Origin: an uncultured SAR86 cluster bacterium
GTDB lineage: Bacteria > Pseudomonadota > Gammaproteobacteria > Magnimaribacterales > D2472
Direction: 5' to 3'
NCBI GenBank assembly: GCA_905181595.1
Contig: CAJIYI010000001.1
Span: 401,938 to 465,937 of the forward strand
Length of the DNA stretch: 64,000 bases
Positions within the stretch are counted from its first letter, which is position 1; every line of letters starts with the position of its first letter. This document shows, in pieces, positions 36,666-44,885 of this stretch. The notes under the pieces were generated by a model. It was not told where the DNA came from and ran no database searches. It worked only from the letters and a program-made list of their open reading frames with translations. The position numbers and the translations under genes are program-made.

Positions 36666-37954
36666 TGCCAAGCATCAAATCAATTAAAGCCATTCAGGTT
36701 TTTGACTCTAGAGGAACTCCAACTATCTCATGTAGAGTTGATTTGGAAAGTGGAGCTACATATACCTCCATGGTTCCAAGCGGAGCTTCAACTGGCTCTA
36801 GAGAAGCTCTAGAACTTCGTGATGGAGGCCCAACCTATTTAGGCAAAGGAGTTCAGACGGCTGTAAATAATATCCACAATAAAATTGCACCCGCTCTTAT
36901 TGGGATGGATGTTAATCATCAAAAGTTAATAGACGAAACAATGATTGCTTTAGATGGCTCTGATACCAAATCTAATCTTGGCGCAAATGCAATTCTAGGA
37001 GTTTCGCTTGCAGTATTAGGAGCAGGAGCTAATTTTAATCACATCCCCATATACCAATACGTAAACAAAATTTATAGCGATATTAATGGCGTGATGCTTG
37101 ACATGAATCTGCCAATTCCCATGCTCAACATTATTAACGGTGGGGAGCATGCTGACAATAATATTGATATACAAGAATTTATGATTATGCCAATTGGAGC
37201 AAGCTCCTTCTCAGAAGGAATGCAGTGGTCTACAGAAATATATGCTGGGTTGAAAAAGCTTTTGCAAGATAAAAACTTAAGCACGGGCGTTGGCGATGAG
37301 GGTGGATTTGCACCAAACTTAAAATCAAATAATGAGGCTATCGAGCTCATCATGCAGGCTATAACAAATAACGGTTTAAGACCTGGAATTGATGTAAGTC
37401 TTGCTCTTGATTGCGCTGCTACTGAATTTTATCAAGATAATTTGTATCATTTAAAGGGAGAATCTTCTCAATTAACCTCAGCAGAATTTTCTACGTATCT
37501 AGAATCATTAGCTGCAACCTATCCAATCGTATCTATTGAGGATGGTATGGATGAGAGCGATTTCCTGGGCTGGCAAAAACTTACAGAGACTTTAGGTGAA
37601 AAATGTCAGTTAGTTGGAGATGACCTGTTTGTTACAAATGTGAAAGAGCTTCAAAGAGGTATCGATGAGTCGCTAGCGAATTCAATACTAATTAAATTTA
37701 ATCAAATAGGCACCATTACCGAGACCATTAAAACAATATACTTAGCAAATTCTAATAATTTTACTTCAGTTATTTCTCATAGATCAGGAGAAACCGAAGA
37801 TACTATTATTGCAGATATATGTGTGGGATTGGGAGCAGGGCAAATAAAAACAGGAGCCCCTTGTCGTTCAGATAGAGTAGCGAAATATAATAGATTATTG
37901 TGGATAGAGGCACAAAATCCCAATCTAACATTTGCTAAAAATGTCTTTAATTAG
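36665..37954 (+). CDS. eno: Enolase
   Basis: Glycolytic enzyme that interconverts 2-phosphoglycerate and PEP; its product PEP is used by MurA and KdsA. The 429 aa are the standard length. Recognised by [18 protein letters not shown] (about 38-55), [17 protein letters not shown] (about 156-172), [10 protein letters not shown] (about 208-217), [20 protein letters not shown], and [12 protein letters not shown] (about 370-381), which hold the Mg and catalytic residues. In E. coli it also belongs to the degradosome. It overlaps ftsB by 14 bases. Confidence 0.98.
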
Positions 37955-38243
37955 AGTTCTGACATGGCTTTTAATCTTTCTTATTACCGTCACCGCTTAT
38001 GGCCTTTTTTTTGGTGCTGATAGCAAGGCAAGCTTTGCCATTCTTCAGAATGAAAATAAGTTATTGAGCGATGCCAATGATTCTCTCGAGACAGAAAATA
38101 ATTTTTTAGAGTCTGCAATCAAAAGCAAGCAACAAAATGATTTATATGCTGAAAAATTTGCCAGAGAAGAACTAAATCTGATAATGCAAGGTGAGGAATT
38201 TATAAGCTTTCAAGAAATAAATGCTGATGAACCGCAACAATAA
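37941..38243 (+). CDS. ftsB: Cell division protein FtsB
   Basis: Small bitopic protein of the FtsQLB complex. About 100 aa from the ATG at 37941; an upstream TTG at 37932 is possible but less likely. It has one N-terminal transmembrane helix (about residues 5-24) followed by a coiled coil ([20 protein letters not shown]). The conserved ftsB motif near [19 protein letters not shown], typical of this divisome subunit, follows. It lies between eno and ispD as in E. coli and overlaps both. Confidence 0.92.
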   Translation: MSLIRVLTWLLIFLITVTAYGLFFGADSKASFAILQNENKLLSDANDSLETENNFLESAIKSKQQNDLYAEKFAREELNLIMQGEEFISFQEINADEPQQ

Positions 38244-39384
38244 AATTTCAGTCATTATTCCAGCTGCTGGAGCTGGATCTCGTTTTAAAGCGAAGAAACC
38301 AAAGCAATACTGCATGCTTGGATCTCAAACTATACTAGAGCAAACCGTCAGCATATTTATTGATATTCCTGAGGTTCAAATAATTTATATTGCTGTTCAT
38401 CCCGACGATCAATTGATTCAATCCCAGTCATTTTTTAATCATCCTAAAATCTCAATTGTTTCAGGAGGAGCAACTAGAATTCAATCAGTATTCAATGCAG
38501 CATCAAAGATTGATGGAGAGGATAGTAAGGCAGTATTAATTCATGATGCTGTTAGACCATGGCTAGAATTAACGCATCTTGCAGACCTATTGAATGAATT
38601 TCATAGCAGCTCAGATTGGGATGGCATATACCCATGTATTGCTCTCTCAGATTCCTTAAGAGAAAAAAAAGATAATCAATTTATTCCAGTAGATAGAGCT
38701 AGCTTTTTTCAAGTTCAAACACCTCAAATTTTTAATACCTTGGCCATTCAAGATGCTCTAAGTCAGGCAATTAATTCAGGTGAAGAGTTTACCGATGAGA
38801 CTCAGGCTATGGAACATGCTAGCTACAAGGTTAAGGTTGTTGAAGGCAACAGATTGAACAATAAAGTAACCTTTGCAGATGATTTAAGAATACCAGAAAT
38901 TGATGATTCTAGAATTGGCAGAGGCATAGATTTTCATAGATTAGAGCCTGGGAATGGAATGACTTTGGCTGGCATTTTCCTTGAAAGTAATTTATCTATT
39001 GTTGCTCATTCTGATGGAGATATCGTTCTTCATGCACTGGCAGATGCCTTGCTGGGAGCTGGAGGTCTTAACGATATTGGGTATTATTTTCCTGATACTG
39101 ACGCTGCTAATAAAAATTTAAGCAGCATTGTTATCTTAGAAAAAACTCTAAACCTTTTAGAGCACAAAAAACTTCAACCACGAAATGTTGATTTGGTCAT
39201 TATATGCGAGCAACCAAAGATTACCCCTCATGTTCCTGTTATGAAAGAGGCCTTATCAGAATTATTAAAGATTGAGAAAGGAGACATTGCAATTAAGGCG
39301 ACTACTGCAGAAGGCATGGGAGTTATTGGTCAAGGCAATGGAATAGCTGTTTACGCAATTGCATCATTAATGGAAGTGAGATGA
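38221..39384 (+). CDS. ispDF: Bifunctional IspD-IspF isoprenoid enzyme (fusion)
   Basis: Two MEP-pathway steps in one 387-aa chain. Residues about 1-225 are 2-C-methyl-D-erythritol 4-phosphate cytidylyltransferase (IspD): PAAGAGSRFKAKKPKQY, SGGATRIQSVFNA, IHDAVRPWL. Residues about 230-387 are 2-C-methyl-D-erythritol 2,4-cyclodiphosphate synthase (IspF): GRGIDFHRLEPG, LVAHSDGD-like (SIVAHSDGDIVLHALADALLG), and TTAEGMGVIGQGNGIA. The product leads to undecaprenyl carriers for the wall genes here. In most gammaproteobacteria these are separate adjacent genes; fusion is better known in alpha- and epsilonproteobacteria. Either ATG at 38221 or 38227 may be the start. Confidence 0.95.
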   Translation: MLMNRNNKISVIIPAAGAGSRFKAKKPKQYCMLGSQTILEQTVSIFIDIPEVQIIYIAVHPDDQLIQSQSFFNHPKISIVSGGATRIQSVFNAASKIDGEDSKAVLIHDAVRPWLELTHLADLLNEFHSSSDWDGIYPCIALSDSLREKKDNQFIPVDRASFFQVQTPQIFNTLAIQDALSQAINSGEEFTDETQAMEHASYKVKVVEGNRLNNKVTFADDLRIPEIDDSRIGRGIDFHRLEPGNGMTLAGIFLESNLSIVAHSDGDIVLHALADALLGAGGLNDIGYYFPDTDAANKNLSSIVILEKTLNLLEHKKLQPRNVDLVIICEQPKITPHVPVMKEALSELLKIEKGDIAIKATTAEGMGVIGQGNGIAVYAIASLMEVR

Positions 39385-40130
39385 ATATATTATTAACAAA
39401 CGATGATGGCTATGAGGCAAGTGGAATTCAGGAGTTGTACAAATCACTCGGAGCCAATAATCAAGTATTTTTAATTGCTCCCAAGGATAACTGTAGCGGC
39501 ATGAGTGCAGCCATTAGCTTGCGGAAAGAGATAGAAGTTCAAGAAATTGATAAGAATATTTATGCTGTTTCTGGAACTCCAGCAGATTGCTCATATCTTG
39601 GATTGCTTTCTATTATATCCGAGCCTATTGATATGATTGTCTCAGGCATTAACCTAGGAGCTAATCTCGGAGAAGATATTTTTTACTCTGGAACAGTGGG
39701 AGCTGCCATCGCCGGTCGAAGGTTAAGTTATGTGCCGGTGGCATTTTCAGTGGCAGCTTTTGCGCCTAAGAATCTTGAATATCTTGCAAAAAGGGCTGCA
39801 ATCATCACTGAGCAGGCCAAGGGCTTGCCCGCGGATAAAAATCTTTTAGTTAATGTTAATTTTCCTGATCTACCTGAGTCAAAGATAGCAGGTATTAAAA
39901 TAACAAGACTGGGCAAAAGAGGTATTCCAGATATACCTGATCTCATTAGAAAAAATGAGTCATCATCATTTTATAGCTTTGGTCCTTCTGGTGCCCTAAT
40001 GCCAGATCAAGTGAATACAGATATGCAGGCCATAAAAGATAATTACATTTCTATCTCCATTCTGGACTATAACTTAACTGCCATGGATTCTGATTGGCAA
40101 ATTTTTGAAACTGCATTTACTGATGCGTAG
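39381..40130 (+). CDS. surE: 5'/3'-nucleotidase SurE
   Basis: Metal-dependent nucleoside monophosphate and polyphosphate phosphatase. The 249 aa begin NILLTNDDGYEASGI (Asp-Asp metal ligands about 8-9) and contain SGTPADCSYLGL, VSGINLGANLGEDIFYSGTVGAAIAGR (Asn ligands), a close family match. It overlaps ispDF by 4 bases and pcm by 8. truD, which lies between ispF and surE in E. coli, is absent. Confidence 0.96.
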   Translation: MNILLTNDDGYEASGIQELYKSLGANNQVFLIAPKDNCSGMSAAISLRKEIEVQEIDKNIYAVSGTPADCSYLGLLSIISEPIDMIVSGINLGANLGEDIFYSGTVGAAIAGRRLSYVPVAFSVAAFAPKNLEYLAKRAAIITEQAKGLPADKNLLVNVNFPDLPESKIAGIKITRLGKRGIPDIPDLIRKNESSSFYSFGPSGALMPDQVNTDMQAIKDNYISISILDYNLTAMDSDWQIFETAFTDA

Positions 40131-40800
40131 TTCAGGTTTTACTTCCGCAAGAGTTCAAGAGCAGATGATTCAGCTAATGCTTGAGATGGGAATTAAAGAC
40201 TTTCGTGTTCTAGATGCAATGAGTCAGGTGCCAAGGCATATTTTTTTAGATGAAGCATTGTGGAGTCGTGCCTATGAAAATAGATCTCTCACTATTGGCT
40301 ATAAACAAACTATTTCTCAACCATACATAGTGGCAAAGATGACAGAACACCTTATCAGCCATACCAGTAAGAGGGGTAGGGTAATGAAAAAAATTCTTGA
40401 AATTGGATCGGGGTGTGGATACCAATCCGCAGTATTGTCTTATTTTGCAGAGGAGATTTGTGCGGTAGAAAGAGTTAAACCTTTGGTAATGAAATCCAGA
40501 GAAAATCTTAGGGAGCTTGGAATAAGAAATATACTTATTAAGCATGCAGATGGCTTTGAGGGATGGGGTGAAAGTGTAAAATTTGATGGAATTATCTGTG
40601 CAGCTGCACCTCGAGAGTATCCTAAAGAGCTACTAGAATTACTGGAGATTAATGGAAAATTAGTCATCCCAGTTGGTTTAGAGGGACATCAAAAACTTTA
40701 TGTAATTACTAAAACAAGTGAAAGCGAACATGAGGAAGTTATTCACGAGGATGTCGCATTTGTTCCTATGCTTCCTGGCACCTCAAAAGGAGCTATCTAG
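40123..40800 (+). CDS. pcm: Protein-L-isoaspartate O-methyltransferase
   Basis: SAM-dependent enzyme that repairs isoaspartyl damage in aged proteins. About 225 aa from the ATG at 40123, overlapping surE by 8 bases. It contains VPRHIFLDEALWSRAYENRSLTIG-type N-terminal features, TISQPYIVAKMTEHL, the SAM loop ILEIGSGCGYQSAVLSYF, and VERVKPLV, then the C-terminal GKLVIPVG and FVPMLPG. It has its normal place between surE and nlpD, with a DUF368 gene inserted. Confidence 0.95.
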   Translation: MRSSGFTSARVQEQMIQLMLEMGIKDFRVLDAMSQVPRHIFLDEALWSRAYENRSLTIGYKQTISQPYIVAKMTEHLISHTSKRGRVMKKILEIGSGCGYQSAVLSYFAEEICAVERVKPLVMKSRENLRELGIRNILIKHADGFEGWGESVKFDGIICAAAPREYPKELLELLEINGKLVIPVGLEGHQKLYVITKTSESEHEEVIHEDVAFVPMLPGTSKGAI

Positions 40801-40802
40801 AT

Positions 40803-41525
40803 ATGTCACAGCAAATTAAATATGCCATTGCTGGTTTTTGCATGGGGCTTGCCGAACTTATTCCAGGGGTTTCTGGTTCTACCATTGCAGTGGTATTTAA
40901 AATTTATAAAAATTTGATGTCTATTTTTAGTGAGCTGAAATGGAGCAATGTATCTTTAAATATTTCTCAGCTCTCTCAAAGCTTTCAGCTCAAGTTATTC
41001 TTCCCATTAATAGGTTCGATGCTGTTTTCTATTATTTTATTCTCCAAAGCCATAGATTATTTAATCCAGAGCTATGAAGGGGTTTTTTTTGGTGCACTGG
41101 GATGGCTTATGATTATTCTTTCGATTCAGGTTGCCAATTTCTTTATCTCAGCATTTAAAAAACCTTTATTGCTTTTTTTTGCATTGCTTGGAATGGGAAT
41201 AGGATTTTTTCTGAATGAGCTCGCTATAGATTTTGAGACACCAGGTACTTTGTATTTATTTGCATGTGGATTATTGGCATTCTCATTTTTTTTAATTCCA
41301 GGTATATCTGGAAGTGCAATTCTTGTAATTTTAGGTGTTTATGGACTTGTCATCCAATCAATTTCTCAGCTTAACCTGGGGATACTACTTCCTTTTGGAT
41401 TGGGTTGCGTGGTTTCTTTGTTACTTTTACCGAAATTCATTCTAGCTGCTTATCTAAAATATGAAGACAAGCTCTTATTTCTTTTTGCTGGTTTAATATT
41501 TATATCAGGATACTCATTAATCTAA
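40803..41525 (+). CDS. DUF368 (PopT-type) polytopic membrane protein
   Basis: A 240-aa protein with about eight hydrophobic segments. It carries the DUF368 hallmark twice: GLAELIPGVSGSTIAVV near residues 16-32 and FFLIPGISGSAILVILGVYG near 162-181, an internal inverted-type repeat. DUF368 proteins have been linked to polyprenyl-phosphate recycling across the membrane. That would fit the wall and isoprenoid genes around it, but this assignment is inference. It starts 2 bases after pcm and its stop overlaps nlpD by 1 base. Confidence 0.85.
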   Translation: MSQQIKYAIAGFCMGLAELIPGVSGSTIAVVFKIYKNLMSIFSELKWSNVSLNISQLSQSFQLKLFFPLIGSMLFSIILFSKAIDYLIQSYEGVFFGALGWLMIILSIQVANFFISAFKKPLLLFFALLGMGIGFFLNELAIDFETPGTLYLFACGLLAFSFFLIPGISGSAILVILGVYGLVIQSISQLNLGILLPFGLGCVVSLLLLPKFILAAYLKYEDKLLFLFAGLIFISGYSLI

Positions 41526-42163
41526 TGAAATTTTCTGTACTTTATTTGATTGCGATTCTTTTGATCGGCGGATGCAGCTCATTAGAAAGTGTTACATCAA
41601 ATTTTTTATCAAAAATTCCTCAAAGCTCAAAAGAGTCTTATGACGTTAAATCCGGTGATTCCATTTGGTCTATTGCTCTGCAATATAACTTAGATCCAGA
41701 AACAATTATTGAGCATAATAATCTCTTCAAGCCTTTTACAATTTTTCCAGGGCAAAAACTATATCTAGATAATTCTTCCATCAGCAAGGCTGTTATTAGC
41801 TCTGAGCAAATTTTAGTTTGGCACAGTCCAATTAATACAAATAAGAAACCAGTTTCTCAGGGATCATATTGGCTTATGTACGAAACGGATAAAGGAAAAC
41901 CAATTTCTTCAATACAAGAGGGAAGAGTGGTTATTGCTGGACCTGATATTCCAGGGTATGGGAACCTTGTGATGATCTCTCATCCAAATGGATTTTTAAG
42001 TCTTTATGCTCATTGCAAAGATATCTTTGTTAAAAAGGGTGATGTTATTTCTAGGGGAGAGATCATCGCTAATGTTGGAAGTTCCGAGGTCTCATCTCCG
42101 ATGCTTAGGTTTCAGCTGCGAAAAAATGGATCTCCGGTTAAGACCTCTGGCATAAAGTTTTAA
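41525..42163 (+). CDS. nlpD: LysM/LytM-domain lipoprotein NlpD (amidase activator type)
   Basis: Envelope lipoprotein family that activates the septal amidase AmiC. The 212 aa have a lipobox IGGC (Cys17), a LysM domain (about 39-82: VKSGDSIWSIALQYNLD, NNLFKPFTIFPGQKLYL), and a C-terminal degenerate LytM domain (about 125-210). The latter has GYGNLVMISHPNGFLSLYAH but lacks the HxH and HxxxD zinc pairs of active M23 peptidases, as NlpD does. It follows surE-pcm. rpoS, the usual next gene, is missing. Confidence 0.9.
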   Translation: MKFSVLYLIAILLIGGCSSLESVTSNFLSKIPQSSKESYDVKSGDSIWSIALQYNLDPETIIEHNNLFKPFTIFPGQKLYLDNSSISKAVISSEQILVWHSPINTNKKPVSQGSYWLMYETDKGKPISSIQEGRVVIAGPDIPGYGNLVMISHPNGFLSLYAHCKDIFVKKGDVISRGEIIANVGSSEVSSPMLRFQLRKNGSPVKTSGIKF

Positions 42164-42168
42164 TTAAC

Positions 42169-42492
42169 CTATCTTTCCAGCAAGTGTATCTTTTCTTTAA
42201 TGTTAGCGTATTCATCTGCCTCAGGTAGTTTATCTTTCTCTTCAGTAATATTTGGCCAAACTTCACTTAACTCAGCATTAATTTCGATAAAGGGTATCTG
42301 ATCATCAGGCAACTCATCTTCTGAAAAAATTGCATCAACCGGACACTCTGGTTCACATAATGCGCAGTCAATACATTCCTCTGGATGAATAACTAAAAAA
42401 TTTGGACCTTCATAAAAACAATCAACAGGGCAGACTTCCACACAGTCTGTATGCTTACATTTAATGCAGGACTCTGTAACGATAAATGCCAT
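42169..42492 (-). CDS. fdxA: Ferredoxin FdxA, seven-iron type
   Basis: Low-potential electron carrier with a [3Fe-4S] and a [4Fe-4S] cluster. The 107 aa contain [17 protein letters not shown] at about 9-25 and [15 protein letters not shown] at about 40-54. The spacing fits the FdxA family, which also has the acidic C-terminal extension seen here. It is divergent from recA (140-base gap) and convergent with nlpD (5-base gap). In pseudomonads fdxA also lies close to rpoS, mutS and recA. Confidence 0.95.
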   Translation of the reverse strand: MAFIVTESCIKCKHTDCVEVCPVDCFYEGPNFLVIHPEECIDCALCEPECPVDAIFSEDELPDDQIPFIEINAELSEVWPNITEEKDKLPEADEYANIKEKIHLLER

Positions 42493-42577
42493 GAAGCAAA
42501 CTTAGTGATGAATTAAATAAGATTTTAGCAACGACTCGCGAACAAGTCAGCATGAATCTGATAATATTAATATTTAA

Positions 42578-42605
42578 TTTACATTTCTGTATTTTGTAAT
42601 ATACT
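42578..42605 (+). promoter_or_regulatory. recA sigma-70 promoter
   Basis: TTTACA at 42578-42583, 16 bases, TATACT at 42600-42605. It lies 28 bases upstream of the recA ATG. The -10 box overlaps the LexA site, as expected for SOS repression. A strong ribosome-binding site, AAGGAG, is at 42621-42626. Confidence 0.7.
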
Positions 42606-42621
42606 GTACATATATACAGTA
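42602..42621 (+). promoter_or_regulatory. LexA (SOS) box of recA
   Basis: CTGT-N8-ACAG with CTGT at 42604-42607 and ACAG at 42616-42619, flanked by TA on both sides (TACTGT...ACAGTA). The 8-base centre is ACATATAT. This is the proteobacterial LexA consensus, placed over the -10 element of the recA promoter. The lexA gene itself is not in the window. Confidence 0.9.
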
Positions 42622-42632
42622 AGGAGTAAGTT

Positions 42633-43640
42633 ATGTCAGATAAAGATAAAAACCTAACAGAGACGCTTTCACAGATAGAAAAGCAATTTGGAAAAGGAAC
42701 AGTAATGAAAATGGGCGATCGTGAAATAGTCGATATGCCTTGTGTATCAACCGGCTCAATCGGCTTAGATATTGCGCTTGGAATTGGGGGTTTGCCTCAA
42801 GGGCGTGTTGTAGAAATTTTTGGCCCTGAGTCATCAGGGAAGACTACATTAACCCTTCAAGCTATTGCAGAGTGTCAGAAAGCTGGTGGTACGGCAGCGT
42901 TTATCGATGCCGAGCATGCACTAGATCCTAATTACGCTTCAAAGCTTGGAGTGAATGTTGATGAGCTTCTTCTCTCGCAACCAGATACTGGCGAACAAGC
43001 TCTTGAAGTTACTGATATGTTAGTTAAATCAGGAAGTGTTGATTTGATAGTTATAGATTCAGTTGCTGCTTTAACTCCAAGAGCCGAGATTGAAGGAGAC
43101 ATGGGCGATCATCATATGGGCTTACAGGCGAGATTAATGTCTCAAGCACTTAGAAAAATTACAGGTAATATTCAAAGATCCAATTGCATGGTAATTTTTA
43201 TTAACCAAATTAGGATGAAAATCGGAGTCATATTTGGTAACCCAGAGACAACTACTGGCGGTAATGCATTAAAATTTTATTCATCAGTTCGATTGGATAT
43301 TCGTCGAATAGGAGCAGTTAAAGAGGGTGAAGAGGTCGTGGGAAATGAGACTCGCGTTAAGGTTGTTAAAAATAAGGTCTCACCCCCATTCAAACAAGCC
43401 GAATTTCAAATTATGTACGGTGAGGGTATTAATGTTGAAGGCGAGATTCTAGAGTTTGGCCAGAAATTAGAGTTAATTGAAAAATCCGGATCTTGGTATA
43501 GCCATAATGGAGAGAAAATCGGTCAAGGGAAAGTAAATGCAAGTAAGTATCTTAAAGAGAATCCAAAGATTCGTGATAGCTTAATGAAAGAAATTAAGAC
43601 AGCTTACATACCCTCCATTAACAAGTCAGCTAAAAAGTAA
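42633..43640 (+). CDS. recA: Recombinase RecA
   Basis: ATP-dependent strand-exchange protein and coprotease for LexA. The 335 aa contain Walker [10 protein letters not shown] (about 67-75), the Glu-containing [13 protein letters not shown], Walker [23 protein letters not shown] (about 140-161), and the DNA-binding loops around [14 protein letters not shown] and [20 protein letters not shown]. There is no intein. A LexA box precedes it. No recX follows; a thiolase gene comes next. The common mutS neighbour is absent. Confidence 0.98.
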   Translation: MSDKDKNLTETLSQIEKQFGKGTVMKMGDREIVDMPCVSTGSIGLDIALGIGGLPQGRVVEIFGPESSGKTTLTLQAIAECQKAGGTAAFIDAEHALDPNYASKLGVNVDELLLSQPDTGEQALEVTDMLVKSGSVDLIVIDSVAALTPRAEIEGDMGDHHMGLQARLMSQALRKITGNIQRSNCMVIFINQIRMKIGVIFGNPETTTGGNALKFYSSVRLDIRRIGAVKEGEEVVGNETRVKVVKNKVSPPFKQAEFQIMYGEGINVEGEILEFGQKLELIEKSGSWYSHNGEKIGQGKVNASKYLKENPKIRDSLMKEIKTAYIPSINKSAKK

Positions 43641-43680
43641 CATTCACTATATTGCTAAGTTAGGTATAAATTGATTAAGA

Positions 43681-43706
43681 TACTCTCTCTATTATAGGAG
43701 AGAGTA
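43681..43706 (+). promoter_or_regulatory. Hairpin that would mask the ribosome-binding site of the thiolase gene
   Basis: TACTCTCTC at 43681-43689 pairs with the last nine bases before the ATG (GAGAGAGTA, 43698-43706), plus one U-G pair, with the 6-base loop ATTATA. The 3' arm contains the Shine-Dalgarno sequence AGGAGAG directly before the ATG at 43707. Folding would block ribosome access. This could be a thermosensor-like or other translational control element, or chance in a weak recA terminator region. Confidence 0.55.
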
Positions 43707-44885
43707 ATGTCAAATAATGCATACATAGTTTCAGCAGTTAGAACACCCGGTGGAAAAAAAAATGGAAGTCTAAGCCTTTGGCACCCAGCTGATTTGGGGG
43801 CAAAAGTTCTCGATGAGCTTGTATTGCAAACAGGTATTGATCCAGCTCTCATTGATGATGTTATTTTTGGTTGCGTTGATCAGGTTGGAGCTCAATCTGG
43901 AAACGTAGCTAGAAATGCTATTTTAGCTTCTAGTTTACCTGAATCAGTCCCAGGCACATCTGTAGATAGGCAGTGCGGTTCTTCTCAACAAGCAATACAT
44001 TTTGCAATCCAAGCAGTCATGTCAGGTACCCAAGATGTTGTTATTGGTGGAGGCGTGGAAATAATGTCAATGGTTCCAATTGGTGCGAGCATTAAAGATG
44101 GTTATGAAGCTGGTCACGGTCTTCCATTTGATTCTGAGGGTATGAAAACTAGATATCCAGGTATCTTCTTCTCACAATTTACCGGTGCCGAACTTATGGC
44201 CGAAAAATGGAATCTTTCCCGTCAAGATTTAGATAATTTTGCTTTAAGTAGCCATCAAAAAGCTATGCTTGCAGTTGAGGGAAAATATTTTGATAGAGAG
44301 ATTCTGCCTGTTCAAGCCAAAAATGCAGAAGGTAAATCAGATATGATCTTCGTTGATGAAGGTATTCGATATGATGCTAGCTTAGAAGCTCTGGCTGGAC
44401 TTAAGACTGTTACTGAAGGTGGTGTTATTACTGCTGGTAATGCAAGTCAAATTACTGATGGTGCTTCAGCTGTAATGGTCTGTAATGATGCTGGCCTTAA
44501 GAAAATTAAAACTGATCCTAGGGCTAGAATTGTTGCTATTAGTGTAGTGGGCGATGACCCTATTATGATGCTAGGTGGGCCAATTCCTGCGTCTCATAAA
44601 GTACTTAAAGCAGCTGGGTTAAATATTGATGATATAGATTTATATGAGGTCAATGAAGCATTTGCTCCAGTTCCTCTATCATGGGCAATTGAACTGAAAG
44701 CTGATAAAGATAAATTAAACGTTAATGGTGGTGCTATGGCTCTTGGCCATCCTCTTGGAGCAACCGGAGCTAAACTGATGACTACACTTCTGCACGAACT
44801 AGAAAGAAGAGATGCTAAATTTGGGCTTCAGGCAATCTGTGAAGGCGGTGGAACAGCAAATGCTACGATAATTGAGAGAATCTAA
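43707..44885 (+). CDS. Acetyl-CoA acyltransferase (thiolase)
   Basis: Thiolase that cleaves or condenses 3-ketoacyl-CoA. The 392 aa carry Cys90 (VDRQCGSSQQA), the His in GGAMALGHPLGATGAK near 343-358, and the second Cys in AICEGGGTAN near 376-385, which form the catalytic set. The two-domain thiolase length fits. The substrate (acetyl-CoA, fatty-acid or steroid side-chain intermediates) cannot be told from the sequence. No other beta-oxidation gene is adjacent. Its stop directly abuts the stop of the convergent proS gene. Confidence 0.93.
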   Translation: MSNNAYIVSAVRTPGGKKNGSLSLWHPADLGAKVLDELVLQTGIDPALIDDVIFGCVDQVGAQSGNVARNAILASSLPESVPGTSVDRQCGSSQQAIHFAIQAVMSGTQDVVIGGGVEIMSMVPIGASIKDGYEAGHGLPFDSEGMKTRYPGIFFSQFTGAELMAEKWNLSRQDLDNFALSSHQKAMLAVEGKYFDREILPVQAKNAEGKSDMIFVDEGIRYDASLEALAGLKTVTEGGVITAGNASQITDGASAVMVCNDAGLKKIKTDPRARIVAISVVGDDPIMMLGGPIPASHKVLKAAGLNIDDIDLYEVNEAFAPVPLSWAIELKADKDKLNVNGGAMALGHPLGATGAKLMTTLLHELERRDAKFGLQAICEGGGTANATIIERI

